Shown here: positions 27,455 through 36,072 of the stretch, piece after piece | Layout: each line of letters starts with the position of its first letter | Position numbering within the stretch: the stretch's first letter is position 1 | NCBI RefSeq assembly: GCF_900188335.1 | Contig: NZ_FZOY01000002.1 | Location: 496,001 to 560,000 of the forward strand | DNA from: Tropicimonas sediminicola | GTDB lineage: Bacteria > Pseudomonadota > Alphaproteobacteria > Rhodobacterales > Rhodobacteraceae | DNA: 64,000 nucleotides | Direction: 5' to 3' | Notes under the pieces: model-generated | The model's database searches: none | The model's input: the letters and a program-made list of their open reading frames with translations, nothing else | Told to the model about the DNA's origin: nothing | Position numbers and translations under genes: made by a program

Positions 27455-28705
27455 ATGAAACTCAGACTAGCCCTGAAGGCTACGGCCTCGGCAATCGTAC
27501 TCTGTGCCGCCGCGCCGCTGGCCCAGGCCGAAGAAGTGGAGGTCCTGCATTGGTGGACGTCCGGCGGGGAGGCCGCGGCGCTCAACGTGCTCAAGGAGAA
27601 CCTCGAGGCCAAGGGCGTCACCTGGCAGGACATGCCGGTCGCCGGCGGTTCCGGCGTCGAGGCGATGACCGTGCTGCGCTCGCGCGTGACCTCGGGCAAC
27701 CCGCCCACCGCCGTGCAGATGCTGGGTTTCGACATCAAGGATTGGGCGGCCGAGGGCTTCCTGGGCGACCTGTCCGACCTCGCTGCGGAAGAAGGCTGGG
27801 CCGAGGTGGTTCCGCCGGCGCTGCAGGAGTTCTCCAAGTTCGACGACAAGTGGATTGCCGCACCGGTGAACGTCCACTCCACCAACTGGATGTGGATCAA
27901 CAAGGAGGCGCTCGACGCCGCTGGCGGCGCGGCCCCGACCACCTGGGAAGAGCTGATCGCCGTGCTCGACAAGATGAAGGAGAACGGGATCATCCCGCTC
28001 GCCCACGGCGGCCAGCCCTGGCAGGACGGCACGATCTTCGACTCGGTCGTGCTGGGCCTCGGGGACGATTTCTACAAGGCCGCCATCATCGAGCAGAACC
28101 CGGAGGCGCTCTCCTCCGAGCAGATGGTCGAGGCGTTCAAGCGCATGGAAGTGCTGCGCGGCTATTTCGACGACAACTTCTCGGGCCGCGACTGGAACCT
28201 CGCCTCGGCGATGGTGATCAACGGCGAGGCCGGGATGCAGGCCATGGGTGACTGGGCCAAGGGCGAGTTCCTGCGGGCCGAGCAGGTGCCGGGCGAGGAT
28301 TTCGTCTGCATCCGCTTCCCCGGCACGCAGGGCAGCGTCCTGTTCAACTCCGACCAGTTCGCCATGTTCGACGTCTCCGAGGACAAGGTCGCCGCTCAGA
28401 AGCTGATGGCGTCGGCGGTGATGGACCCGGCCTTCCAGGTCGCGTTCAACACGGTCAAGGGCTCGGTGCCCGCGCGCACCGACATCTCGGACGAAGCCTT
28501 CGACGATTGCGGCAAGAAGGGCATGGCCGACCTGGCCGAAGCCGCTGCCAACGGCACGCTGCAGGGCTCGATGGCGCATGGCCACGGCGCCAGCTCCAAC
28601 ATCAAGAGCGCCATCTTCGACGTCGTCACCGCGCATCTGAACGGTGAATACAGCGCCGAGGACGCCGCCGAAGAACTCGCCGCCGCCGTCGAGGCCGCGC
28701 AGTAA
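27455..28705 (+). CDS. gtsA: Glucose/mannose-type ABC transporter substrate-binding protein (GtsA-like)
   Basis: A 416-residue periplasmic sugar-binding protein (family 1) with a signal ending LAQAEEVEV. The segments [64 protein letters not shown] and [16 protein letters not shown] resemble Pseudomonas GtsA as I remember it. GGAGGAAACC precedes the ATG. Two stem-loops follow the stop. The downstream permeases, ATPase and an epimerase-like gene support uptake of glucose or a similar aldose. Confidence 0.88.
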   Translation: MKLRLALKATASAIVLCAAAPLAQAEEVEVLHWWTSGGEAAALNVLKENLEAKGVTWQDMPVAGGSGVEAMTVLRSRVTSGNPPTAVQMLGFDIKDWAAEGFLGDLSDLAAEEGWAEVVPPALQEFSKFDDKWIAAPVNVHSTNWMWINKEALDAAGGAAPTTWEELIAVLDKMKENGIIPLAHGGQPWQDGTIFDSVVLGLGDDFYKAAIIEQNPEALSSEQMVEAFKRMEVLRGYFDDNFSGRDWNLASAMVINGEAGMQAMGDWAKGEFLRAEQVPGEDFVCIRFPGTQGSVLFNSDQFAMFDVSEDKVAAQKLMASAVMDPAFQVAFNTVKGSVPARTDISDEAFDDCGKKGMADLAEAAANGTLQGSMAHGHGASSNIKSAIFDVVTAHLNGEYSAEDAAEELAAAVEAAQ

Positions 28706-28716
28706 CCTCGTCTCGC

Positions 28717-28774
28717 CGCGCGGGGCCTGCCCCCGCGCGACCGCGATCCGGGCCGGCGGCCTGTCTGCCGGCCC
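28717..28774 (+). other. Tandem intercistronic stem-loops between gtsA and gtsB
   Basis: The first hairpin (28717-28739) has a perfect 9-bp stem CGCGCGGGG/CCCCGCGCG with a 5-base loop. The second (28750-28774) has a perfect 8-bp stem GGGCCGGC/GCCGGCCC with a 9-base loop. Neither has a T-run. They likely cause partial termination or protect the gtsA message from 3' decay. Confidence 0.75.
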
Positions 28775-28795
28775 CTCAGGACCGAGGGAGCCTTC

Positions 28796-29674
28796 ATGAG
28801 AGACCGCCTTCAGGACTGGGTGCCACGCATCGTGCTGGCCCCTAGCTTTGCCGCCGTATTGCTGTTTGTCTACGGCTTCATCCTCTACACGGGATGGCTG
28901 TCGATGACGAACTCGCGGATGCTGCCCAACAACGACTTCATCGGGCTGGCCAATTACGTCAAGCTGTTCGGGCTGAAGCACTGGAACATCGCCCTGGTCA
29001 ACCTGGCGATCTTCGGCACGCTCTACATCCTCATTAGCTCGGTGCTCGGCCTTTTCCTCGCGATCCTGCTCGACCAGCAGATCCGCAACGAAGGCTTCAT
29101 CCGCACCGTCTATCTCTACCCGATGGCGATTTCCTTCATCGTCACCGGCGTCGCCTGGAAATGGTTCCTCGACCCCGGCATCGGGCTTCAGAACACCATG
29201 CACAAATGGGGCTGGGAGAGCTTCGAGTTCACCTGGATCAAGGACAGCGACATGGCGATCTACACCATCGTCATCGCCGCGATCTGGCAGAGCTCGGGCT
29301 ACGTGATGGCGATGTTCCTCGCCGGGCTGCGGGGTGTCGACAACGAGATCATCAAGGCTGCGCAGGTCGATGGCGCTTCGGGCGTCCTGATCTACCGCCG
29401 CATCATCATCCCGATGATGCGACCGGTGTTCCTCTCGGCCTTCGTGGTGCTGACCCACCTCGCGATCAAGTCCTACGACCTCGTCGTGGCGATGACCGGC
29501 GGCGGCCCGGGCCGGGCGACCGAGATGCCGGCGACCTTCATGTATTCCTACACCTTCACCCGCAACCAGATGGGCGTGGGCGCCTCCTCGGCGATCATCA
29601 TGCTGGTGATGATCTTCTCGATCATCATCCCCTATCTCTACAGCGAAATCCGGGCGGGGGCCGACAGACGATGA
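28796..29674 (+). CDS. gtsB: Sugar ABC transporter permease 1 (GtsB-like)
   Basis: A 292-residue MalF-type permease with six transmembrane segments. The EAA-type loop reads IIKAAQVDGASGVLIYRRII. GAGGGAG precedes the ATG. It overlaps the second permease gene by four bases. Confidence 0.9.
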   Translation: MRDRLQDWVPRIVLAPSFAAVLLFVYGFILYTGWLSMTNSRMLPNNDFIGLANYVKLFGLKHWNIALVNLAIFGTLYILISSVLGLFLAILLDQQIRNEGFIRTVYLYPMAISFIVTGVAWKWFLDPGIGLQNTMHKWGWESFEFTWIKDSDMAIYTIVIAAIWQSSGYVMAMFLAGLRGVDNEIIKAAQVDGASGVLIYRRIIIPMMRPVFLSAFVVLTHLAIKSYDLVVAMTGGGPGRATEMPATFMYSYTFTRNQMGVGASSAIIMLVMIFSIIIPYLYSEIRAGADRR

Positions 29675-30552
29675 GCATTCCAAGCCAGGACAACGCGATC
29701 CAGTCCGGCCGCCTGATGCGGGCGCTGATCTACACGCTGCTGATCTTCTTCGTGCTCTATTACCTGCTGCCGCTCTGGGTGATGGTCTCGAACTCGCTCA
29801 AGACGCTGGACGAGATCCACGGCGGCGACATGCTCGCGCCTCCCAGGGCGATCACCTTCGAACCGTGGAAGGCCGCCTGGTCCACCACACAGGTCGGGGT
29901 CGAGGCGACGGGGCTGCGCCCCTATTTCCTCAACTCGATCCTGATGGTCGTGCCGGCGGTCCTGATCTCGACCTTCCTCGGGGCGCTCAACGGCTACGTG
30001 CTGACCAAGTGGTCGTTCCGCGGCGCCAACCTCGTCTTCGGGCTGATGCTGCTGGCCTGCTTCATCCCGTTCCAGATCGTGCTGATCCCGATGGCGCGGA
30101 TCCTCGGCATGCTGGGGCTGGCGGGCACGATCCCGGGGCTGGTGATGGTGCATACGGTCTATGGGCTCGGCTTCACCACGCTGTTCTTCCGCAACTACTA
30201 CGCCGCATTCCCGACAGAACTCGTGCGTGCGGCGCAGATCGACGGCGCCTCGTTCTTCCAGGTGTTCTGGCGCATCCTCGTGCCCTCCTCCGGGCCGATC
30301 TTCGTCGTCACCATCATCTGGCAGTTCACCAACGTCTGGAACGACTTCCTCTTCGGGGCGTCCTTCTCCAGCTACGATTCCACGCCGATCACCGTGGCGC
30401 TGAACAACCTGGTGAACTCCTCCACGGGGGTGAAGGAATACAACGTTCACTTCGCTGGCGCGATCCTTGCCGCGCTGCCCACCCTCGTCGTCTACATCGT
30501 CTCCGGACGCTACTTCGTGCGCGGCCTGATGGCCGGCGCCGTGAAGGGATGA
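29671..30552 (+). CDS. gtsC: Sugar ABC transporter permease 2 (GtsC-like)
   Basis: A 293-residue MalG-type permease with six transmembrane segments and the EAA loop LVRAAQIDGASFFQVFWRIL. The start at 29671 overlaps the previous gene by ATGA. A longer open frame upstream is only a shadow over the first permease. The ATPase gene starts four bases after the stop. Confidence 0.92.
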   Translation: MSIPSQDNAIQSGRLMRALIYTLLIFFVLYYLLPLWVMVSNSLKTLDEIHGGDMLAPPRAITFEPWKAAWSTTQVGVEATGLRPYFLNSILMVVPAVLISTFLGALNGYVLTKWSFRGANLVFGLMLLACFIPFQIVLIPMARILGMLGLAGTIPGLVMVHTVYGLGFTTLFFRNYYAAFPTELVRAAQIDGASFFQVFWRILVPSSGPIFVVTIIWQFTNVWNDFLFGASFSSYDSTPITVALNNLVNSSTGVKEYNVHFAGAILAALPTLVVYIVSGRYFVRGLMAGAVKG

Positions 30553-30556
30553 TCCC

Positions 30557-31669
30557 ATGGCCTCACTGACCATCGACAAACTGACCAAGAGTTTCGGGGT
30601 GGTGGATGTCCTGAAGGGCATCGACCTGGAGATCGAGGACGGCGGCTTCCTGGTGCTCGTCGGCCCCTCCGGCTGCGGCAAGTCCACGCTGCTCAACTGT
30701 ATCGCGGGGCTGGAAAAGATCAGCTCCGGCGAGGTTCGGATCGGCGACCGCAACGTCGAGGGGCTGCATCCTTCGAAGCGCGACATCGCGATGGTGTTCC
30801 AGTCCTATGCGCTCTACCCCAACATGACGGTGCGGGGGAACATCTCCTTCGGGATGGAGATCCGCGGCATCGACAAGGCCGAGCGAGAGAAGGCGATCGA
30901 GGAGGTGGCCGACATCCTTCAGATCGGCGAACTCCTGGACCGCAAGCCGTCCCAGCTTTCCGGCGGGCAGCGCCAGCGGGTCGCGATGGGCCGGGCGCTG
31001 GTCCGTCATCCGCAGGTTTTCCTGTTCGACGAGCCCCTCTCCAACCTCGACGCCAAGCTGCGGGTCGACATGCGGACCGAGATCAAGCGGCTGCACCAGC
31101 GGATGGGCACCACCATCGTCTACGTCACCCACGACCAGATCGAGGCGCTGACCCTTGCCACCAAGATCGCGGTGCTCGAGGCCGGCTACCTGCAGCAGTT
31201 CGGCACCCCGGACGAGATCTACAACGACCCCGCCAACATGTTCGTGGCCGATTTCATGGGCTCGCCCTCGATGAACCTGATCGACGGGATGCTGGACCAG
31301 GGGCAGGAGGGGCTAGAGGTCCGGATCAAGGGGCACGGCGGCAGCGAGATCGCCCTGCCCGCCCCCGACACTGCCGCGATGCGCGAGCGTCTCGGCAAGC
31401 CGGTGGTCTTCGGCATACGCCCGGAGGCGATGACCGACCCCGACGGCGCGGACCGTACCTCGCCGCGGATCGAGACCCGCGACTGCTACATCGAGGTCAG
31501 CCAGCCCGCCGGATCGGACACCTTTGCCCTGACGCCGCTCGGCGGCAAGGAATGCATCGCGCGGTTCCGCGCCGACGCAAAGATCCAGCTCGGCAGCTTC
31601 TCCCCGATCTCCTTCAACATGACGAAGGCCGTGTTCTTCGATCCGGAGACCACCCTGCGTATCCGCTGA
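30557..31669 (+). CDS. gtsD: Sugar ABC transporter ATPase (GtsD/UgpC/MalK-like)
   Basis: A 370-residue ABC ATPase of the MalK/UgpC class. It has Walker A GPSGCGKSTLL, signature LSGGQRQRVAMGRALVR, Walker B VFLFDEPLSNLDAKLR and YVTHDQIEALTLA. A C-terminal regulatory TOBE region occupies about residues 240-370. It ends the operon and converges on the epimerase-like gene 21 bases away. Confidence 0.93.
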   Translation: MASLTIDKLTKSFGVVDVLKGIDLEIEDGGFLVLVGPSGCGKSTLLNCIAGLEKISSGEVRIGDRNVEGLHPSKRDIAMVFQSYALYPNMTVRGNISFGMEIRGIDKAEREKAIEEVADILQIGELLDRKPSQLSGGQRQRVAMGRALVRHPQVFLFDEPLSNLDAKLRVDMRTEIKRLHQRMGTTIVYVTHDQIEALTLATKIAVLEAGYLQQFGTPDEIYNDPANMFVADFMGSPSMNLIDGMLDQGQEGLEVRIKGHGGSEIALPAPDTAAMRERLGKPVVFGIRPEAMTDPDGADRTSPRIETRDCYIEVSQPAGSDTFALTPLGGKECIARFRADAKIQLGSFSPISFNMTKAVFFDPETTLRIR

Positions 31670-31690
31670 GGCGGGGACGCAGGCGTGGCG

Positions 31691-32791
31691 CTAGAGGCCG
31701 ACGGCCGCAAACGCCGGCTCGGCGTCGAACTGCAGCGCATCGCCGGACCGGTCCGCAACCCGCAGGCGCCCGCCCTCCAGCGTGACCTCGGCCACCTCCC
31801 GCCAGCCCCCGGGGCGCGGGAAAGCGAGGATGGCATGGGCGATCCGGTGCTCCCGCCCCGGCGCCAGGTCCAAAGCATCCGCCACACCGGCGGCGGAAAC
31901 CGCGTTGGGGTGGAACGCGGCGCTGTGTCCGCCGGCGCCGGGCGCGCAGCCGTCCTCGATGCCCAGCACGCCGGTATGACGCCCGTCCCAGGGCGCATAG
32001 TCCCGCCCACCGTTGGAGTGCCAGAGCATCGTCACCGGCAGGGTCGCCGGGTCCTTCAGGATCAGCACCACGTCGTCCTCGGCGTCGCGCACTACAGCGC
32101 TCCAGCCGAGCGGACTGCCCGCCGCCTCCACCAACAGGATGAAATCCTCGCAACCCTCGGCGATCGGCAGGGCGTGGAGATCGACAGTGTCGCCACCCGC
32201 CGCCGGAAAGGCGGAAAGGTCCGCTCCCCGCGCAGGACATGCCAGCCGGTTGCGGCCAGCCTCGAGCGGCGCATCAGGTGTGACCGCGAAGCGCTTGGCA
32301 GAACAGGAAAACCGCGCCGCGCCCTGCATCCGGATCATCGGGTGATGCGCCACCGGCAGCCGCCCCTCGCCGCCGAGGATGCGGTGCTCCTGGCAAAGAA
32401 CCGGCACCTGCCGGCCGAGCCGCAGCGATTTGGTGATCTCGGCGCCCTGGACGAGCCGATCGAGCCGCAGGTCGAGCGCCCCGTCCCCCGCGCCCACGAC
32501 CCGCCAGGGACTGTTCGCGGTCCAGCCGTGGATCGGCCCCGGCTCCACGTCGTTGCCGCCAAAAGGCGCGCAGAAGAAATCGCCCGCGAGCCGGCGCTCC
32601 ACCGGGTCCATCAACGCAAGCTCGTCCTCGCGCCCCTCGTCCACCCACGGCGCGCGGTGCAGTGGCGCGATCTCGCCCCCGCCAAAGGCGAAGCTCAGGC
32701 TGTTCAACCCGCCGGTGCCGGTGTCGACCTCGACGCGTGCGATGCCTGTCTCTGCCCGCGCCACGCCGTGCGCCAAAGCCTGGGTCGTCAT
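31691..32791 (-). CDS. Aldose 1-epimerase (mutarotase)-fold protein
   Basis: A 366-residue galactose-mutarotase-like beta-sandwich protein. Supporting blocks are LNSLSFAFGGGEIAPLHRAPW, FFCAPFGGNDVEPGPIHGWT and LWHSNGGRDYAPWDGRHTGVLGIED. The ATG at 32791 follows GAGG and starts TTQALAHG; longer frames have no ribosome-binding site. Being next to a glucose-type transporter, it probably interconverts anomers of an imported sugar. The family also includes hexose-phosphate epimerases, so the substrate is open. Confidence 0.75.
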   Translation of the reverse strand: MTTQALAHGVARAETGIARVEVDTGTGGLNSLSFAFGGGEIAPLHRAPWVDEGREDELALMDPVERRLAGDFFCAPFGGNDVEPGPIHGWTANSPWRVVGAGDGALDLRLDRLVQGAEITKSLRLGRQVPVLCQEHRILGGEGRLPVAHHPMIRMQGAARFSCSAKRFAVTPDAPLEAGRNRLACPARGADLSAFPAAGGDTVDLHALPIAEGCEDFILLVEAAGSPLGWSAVVRDAEDDVVLILKDPATLPVTMLWHSNGGRDYAPWDGRHTGVLGIEDGCAPGAGGHSAAFHPNAVSAAGVADALDLAPGREHRIAHAILAFPRPGGWREVAEVTLEGGRLRVADRSGDALQFDAEPAFAAVGL

Positions 32792-32880
32792 GGTCGGATC
32801 CTCGGGAAAGCTCACCACGCAGCCGTGATGCGGCAATGCGCGTGGCATGTCCAGACGACAGGACAGCGCGAGCCGCCTGC

Positions 32881-34266
32881 TCAGGCCACCGCGCGGGCCT
32901 GTTCGGAACCGGCAGCCTCCATCGACTTTGGATAGCGCAGGAACAGGATCGCCGGGCTTTGGATGCCTTCGCCCGCGACCGTCTCCGACAGCGTGCCGAG
33001 CGTCGCCCGGACATGCCTCTCGCGGTCCGTGCTGACCGAGGCTACGATATCGACCGGGCAGCCGGCGGGAACCCCGTCGGCCAGCAGGTCGGCCTCCACC
33101 TCGGCGGCCCGCTCCACGGCCATGTAGAAGGCGACGGAGCTTCCGGGACGCGCCAGCCCGGCGCGCTGCGGGTTGGCGTCGCCGGGGCGGCAGGTGCCGG
33201 TGGTGGCGACGAAGGTGTCGATCTCCCCCCGCTCGGTCAGCGGCTGCTGCAGGCTTGCGGCAGCCGCCGAGGCGGCGGTGATGCCGGGAACGAGCTCGAC
33301 CGCGATGCCCGCGGCGCGGGCGGCGGCGAGTTCCTCCCCGGCGCGGCCGAAGACGGACGGATCGCCGGACTTGAGCCGGACAACCCGCCGCCCGCGCGAC
33401 GCCTCGGCGACGATCAGCGCGTCGATCCGGTCCTGCGGCCAGCTGCTGGCGCCGACCTCCTTGCCCACGAACACCCGGTCCGCGTCGCGCCGGGCCAGCT
33501 CGAGCACTTCCGGGTCGACCAGCCGGTCATAGAAGATCACGTCGGCCTGCTGCAGCCGCTGTACCGCCCGCAGGGTCAGCAGGTCCCTCGCCCCCGGCCC
33601 CGCGCCGACCAGCGCGATATGGCCGGAAGCGTCCGGTGCCTGCGCGGCCTCGATGGCGGCCTTCAGCATCTCGGCCGCGGCCGTCTCGCGTCCGTCGATA
33701 TGCGCGCGATAGGCCGCGCCGGAAAACGCCCATTCCCAGAAGCCGCGGCGCGCGGACGGCGCGATCCGCTCGGCGACCGCATCCCGCAGGCGCCCGGCCA
33801 GCGCCACGAACGGCCCGAGGCGGGGCGGCAGCATGGTTTCCACCTCGGTCTTGATCGCACGCCCCAGCACCGGCGCCGCGCCCTCTGTGCCGATTGCCAC
33901 CACAACCGGGTCGCGGTCCACGATCGAGGGCGTGAAGGCATCGCACATGCCAGGCCGGTCGACCACGTTGACCACGGCCCCTGCCCGGCGCGCGGCATCC
34001 GCCAGCGTAGCATCGAGCCCCGGGCAGCCGGTGGCGACAAAGGCCAGCGCGGCGCGGTGGAAGGTATCCTCGCGCAACGCCGGATGGTGCACCGCGCGCC
34101 CCGAGGCCACCAGCCCCGAGAGCTCCGGGTCCAGCTCCGGCGCCAACACGACTATCTCGGCCTCGGTCTTGAGTACCAGCCGCGTCTTGCGCGCCGCCTC
34201 GCCCCCACCGCCACAGATCACCACCCGCCGGCCGTCCATGCGGAGGAACATCGGAAAGTTCTTCAT
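32881..34266 (-). CDS. cysG: Siroheme synthase CysG
   Basis: A 461-residue multifunctional enzyme making siroheme from uroporphyrinogen III for sulfite and nitrite reductases. The N-terminal precorrin-2 dehydrogenase/ferrochelatase half begins FPMFLRMDGRRVVICGGGG. The C-terminal uroporphyrinogen methyltransferase half (about residues 214-455) has LVGAGPGARDLLTLRA, DVIFYDRLV, LKSGDPSVFGRAGEEL and VVPGIT-like ELVPGITAASAAA. The start overlaps the stop of a 27-codon upstream ORF. No assimilatory sulfite or nitrite reductase gene is adjacent. Confidence 0.95.
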   Translation of the reverse strand: MKNFPMFLRMDGRRVVICGGGGEAARKTRLVLKTEAEIVVLAPELDPELSGLVASGRAVHHPALREDTFHRAALAFVATGCPGLDATLADAARRAGAVVNVVDRPGMCDAFTPSIVDRDPVVVAIGTEGAAPVLGRAIKTEVETMLPPRLGPFVALAGRLRDAVAERIAPSARRGFWEWAFSGAAYRAHIDGRETAAAEMLKAAIEAAQAPDASGHIALVGAGPGARDLLTLRAVQRLQQADVIFYDRLVDPEVLELARRDADRVFVGKEVGASSWPQDRIDALIVAEASRGRRVVRLKSGDPSVFGRAGEELAAARAAGIAVELVPGITAASAAAASLQQPLTERGEIDTFVATTGTCRPGDANPQRAGLARPGSSVAFYMAVERAAEVEADLLADGVPAGCPVDIVASVSTDRERHVRATLGTLSETVAGEGIQSPAILFLRYPKSMEAAGSEQARAVA

Positions 34267-34346
34267 CTTGATCGCCTTTCAAATGCAAAAAAGGCCGCCG
34301 ACATGCGCGCGACGAATGTCGCGACAAGTCGAGCAGCCTTGCTCAT
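34263..34346 (-). CDS. Possible 27-residue leader peptide ORF overlapping cysG
   Basis: An ATG at 34346 opens a 27-codon frame beginning MSKAARLVA and ending FERRSR, whose TGA overlaps the cysG ATG as ATGA. The overlap would couple cysG translation to it. The ribosome-binding site is weak and the codons are not strongly diagnostic. It could be a regulatory leader peptide or chance. Confidence 0.4.
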   Translation of the reverse strand: MSKAARLVATFVARMSAAFFAFERRSR

Positions 34347-34480
34347 GGGCCCGGTCTTCGGGAAAGGCGGCGCCGTTGCCACCGACGGCAGACTAAACGC
34401 GCCCGGCCTCCGCGATCAAGCAAAAGATGCTGCGCCTGCGAAAAGCGGCTTGGCGCGCCCGGTCCGACAGGTGGCCGGGA

Positions 34481-35479
34481 TCAGCGCATCCAGAGCTTCG
34501 CGGCCTTGATCCTGTTGCGGATCTTCTGCTCCGGCCGCGGCAGGTTCGCGCGGTCGAACATGGCCCGCACCTTGTGTCCGCGCCCCTGGTAGATCATCCG
34601 CAGGAAGGGCTCGTGCTCCTTCAGCGCCTTCTTGATCCAGTTCGGGGCCGCGACCTGCTCGAGCACCTCGACGGCCCGGTCGCTTTCGCGCGCGTAGAGC
34701 AGCGGCAAGACCCGCCAGTGGCAGGTTACATCGCCGTCCATCGCCGCGAGCTCCGGCCCCGGCCGGCCGCCCCCGAAGGAATGGATCACCAGCGGCAGAA
34801 CCACCTGGTCCAGCCAGGGGTCGAGCGACTGGCAGACCAGTTCCTCCGGCGGGTCATCCCGCACCGACCGGGCGAACTCGAGAAACCGCGCGCCAAATGC
34901 CTGCGGGTCGTGGAAGAAGAACCAGCCCGCGTTGAAATAGAGGTATCGCTGCCAGTAGCCGTCGGGCTGCGAGAGGTCGAGCGAGCTGTCGAAATCGAGC
35001 CCGAAGCGGCGGTAGAGGCTGCTCCAGATATCGTTGTAGCCCGGTCCGTAAAGCTCGATCTCGGGCCAGGTCGGTTCCCGCCGCATCGAGGCCGATGGCC
35101 GGTCGAAGTCGAAGGGCACCGCAGAGAGCGGGCCGGTGATCAGTGTGTCGCTGTCGAGAAAGAGAAAGGGTTCCCCTTCCGGCAGGGCCGCCAGTGCCTC
35201 GATCTTGTTGCCTTGCGGATAGGCCGCGCCGAAATGACGGGCCTCGAAGGGGATGATTTCTGCACCAAGCCGGTCGAGGGCGGCGCGGGTCGCTTCGCCC
35301 CGGATCCGGGGATCCTCCGGCCAGGCGCCGCCGGGCTGCGGCTCCAGCAGGATCACCCGGCCCGGGAAGTCCGGATCGCAGGCCCGCAGGGAGGCAACCA
35401 GAAGCAACGCCTCGTATTGCAGCCGACCGCCCTGGGCGATGGCCGCGATGTTGAAGGGTTTGCCTGAAATGGTCTGCAT
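34481..35479 (-). CDS. Hypothetical protein with GT-A-like DxD motif
   Basis: A 332-residue soluble protein. After an N-terminal Rossmann-like start (FNIAAIAQGGRLQYEALLLV) it has EPFLFLDSDTLITGPL, a DxD-type metal site at the usual place for nucleotide-diphospho-sugar transferases, then a WFFFHDP and CHWRVLPLLY region. This suggests a glycosyltransferase-fold protein, but I do not recognise a named family. It is a single gene, separated from cysG by about 215 bases. Confidence 0.65.
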   Translation of the reverse strand: MQTISGKPFNIAAIAQGGRLQYEALLLVASLRACDPDFPGRVILLEPQPGGAWPEDPRIRGEATRAALDRLGAEIIPFEARHFGAAYPQGNKIEALAALPEGEPFLFLDSDTLITGPLSAVPFDFDRPSASMRREPTWPEIELYGPGYNDIWSSLYRRFGLDFDSSLDLSQPDGYWQRYLYFNAGWFFFHDPQAFGARFLEFARSVRDDPPEELVCQSLDPWLDQVVLPLVIHSFGGGRPGPELAAMDGDVTCHWRVLPLLYARESDRAVEVLEQVAAPNWIKKALKEHEPFLRMIYQGRGHKVRAMFDRANLPRPEQKIRNRIKAAKLWMR

Positions 35480-35646
35480 CCTGCCCGTGCCGCCCGCGGT
35501 TCGTTCTTCCCGCGACCATAGGCGGCAACAAGGGCCAGATGAAGAACCGAGCGCGGCAATTTTCGGCGCCGTGCCTCTCCCCGCTTGCCAGACGGCCGCC
35601 CCCGATGCAGGCTTTTCCCGTCGTCACAGACGCTCAGGAGGCCGCC

Positions 35647-36060
35647 ATGATCCGCCCCGCCCTTGCCTGCCTTGCCGCGCTTCTGGCCACGCCGCTCGCT
35701 GCGGAGGATTTCACGACCGCCGCCGAGGTTCGCCCGATCCTGAACATGCAAAGGGCAAGCTGGATCGCCGTGCGGGAATACGATGGTCAGGACCTCGTCT
35801 ACTTCACCTCCGTCCTCGCCTGGCGTTGCGGGCTGGAGTCGGTGCATTACGGCTTCAACGACGCGCCGGCGGAGACGCCGCTGGAGATGGAGCCCTGCCA
35901 CACCGACACCGCCACGCCGAATGCGATCACCGGCGATGCGCATCCGATCTACGTCACCGCACCGCTCGGCAGCGTCGAGACAATCCGGCTGCGGCTGACC
36001 TACGACGACGGGATGACCGATGAGGCGAGCTATGCTCGCAAGGATGTGCTGATGCCCTGA
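35647..36060 (+). CDS. Small secreted protein of unknown function
   Basis: A 137-residue protein with a Sec signal ending TPLAAEDF. The ATG at 35647 follows CAGGAGG, and upstream in-frame ATGs lack both a signal and a ribosome-binding site. The mature protein contains two cysteines (WRCGLESV and EPCHTD) that could form a disulfide. No family is recognised. Confidence 0.75.
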   Translation: MIRPALACLAALLATPLAAEDFTTAAEVRPILNMQRASWIAVREYDGQDLVYFTSVLAWRCGLESVHYGFNDAPAETPLEMEPCHTDTATPNAITGDAHPIYVTAPLGSVETIRLRLTYDDGMTDEASYARKDVLMP

Positions 36061-36072
36061 ACCACGCGAGGT

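Noticed and set aside
27467-29683. A 738-codon antisense frame over gtsA and gtsB
   Set aside because: Same reason: a shadow of transporter genes with conserved motifs on the plus strand.
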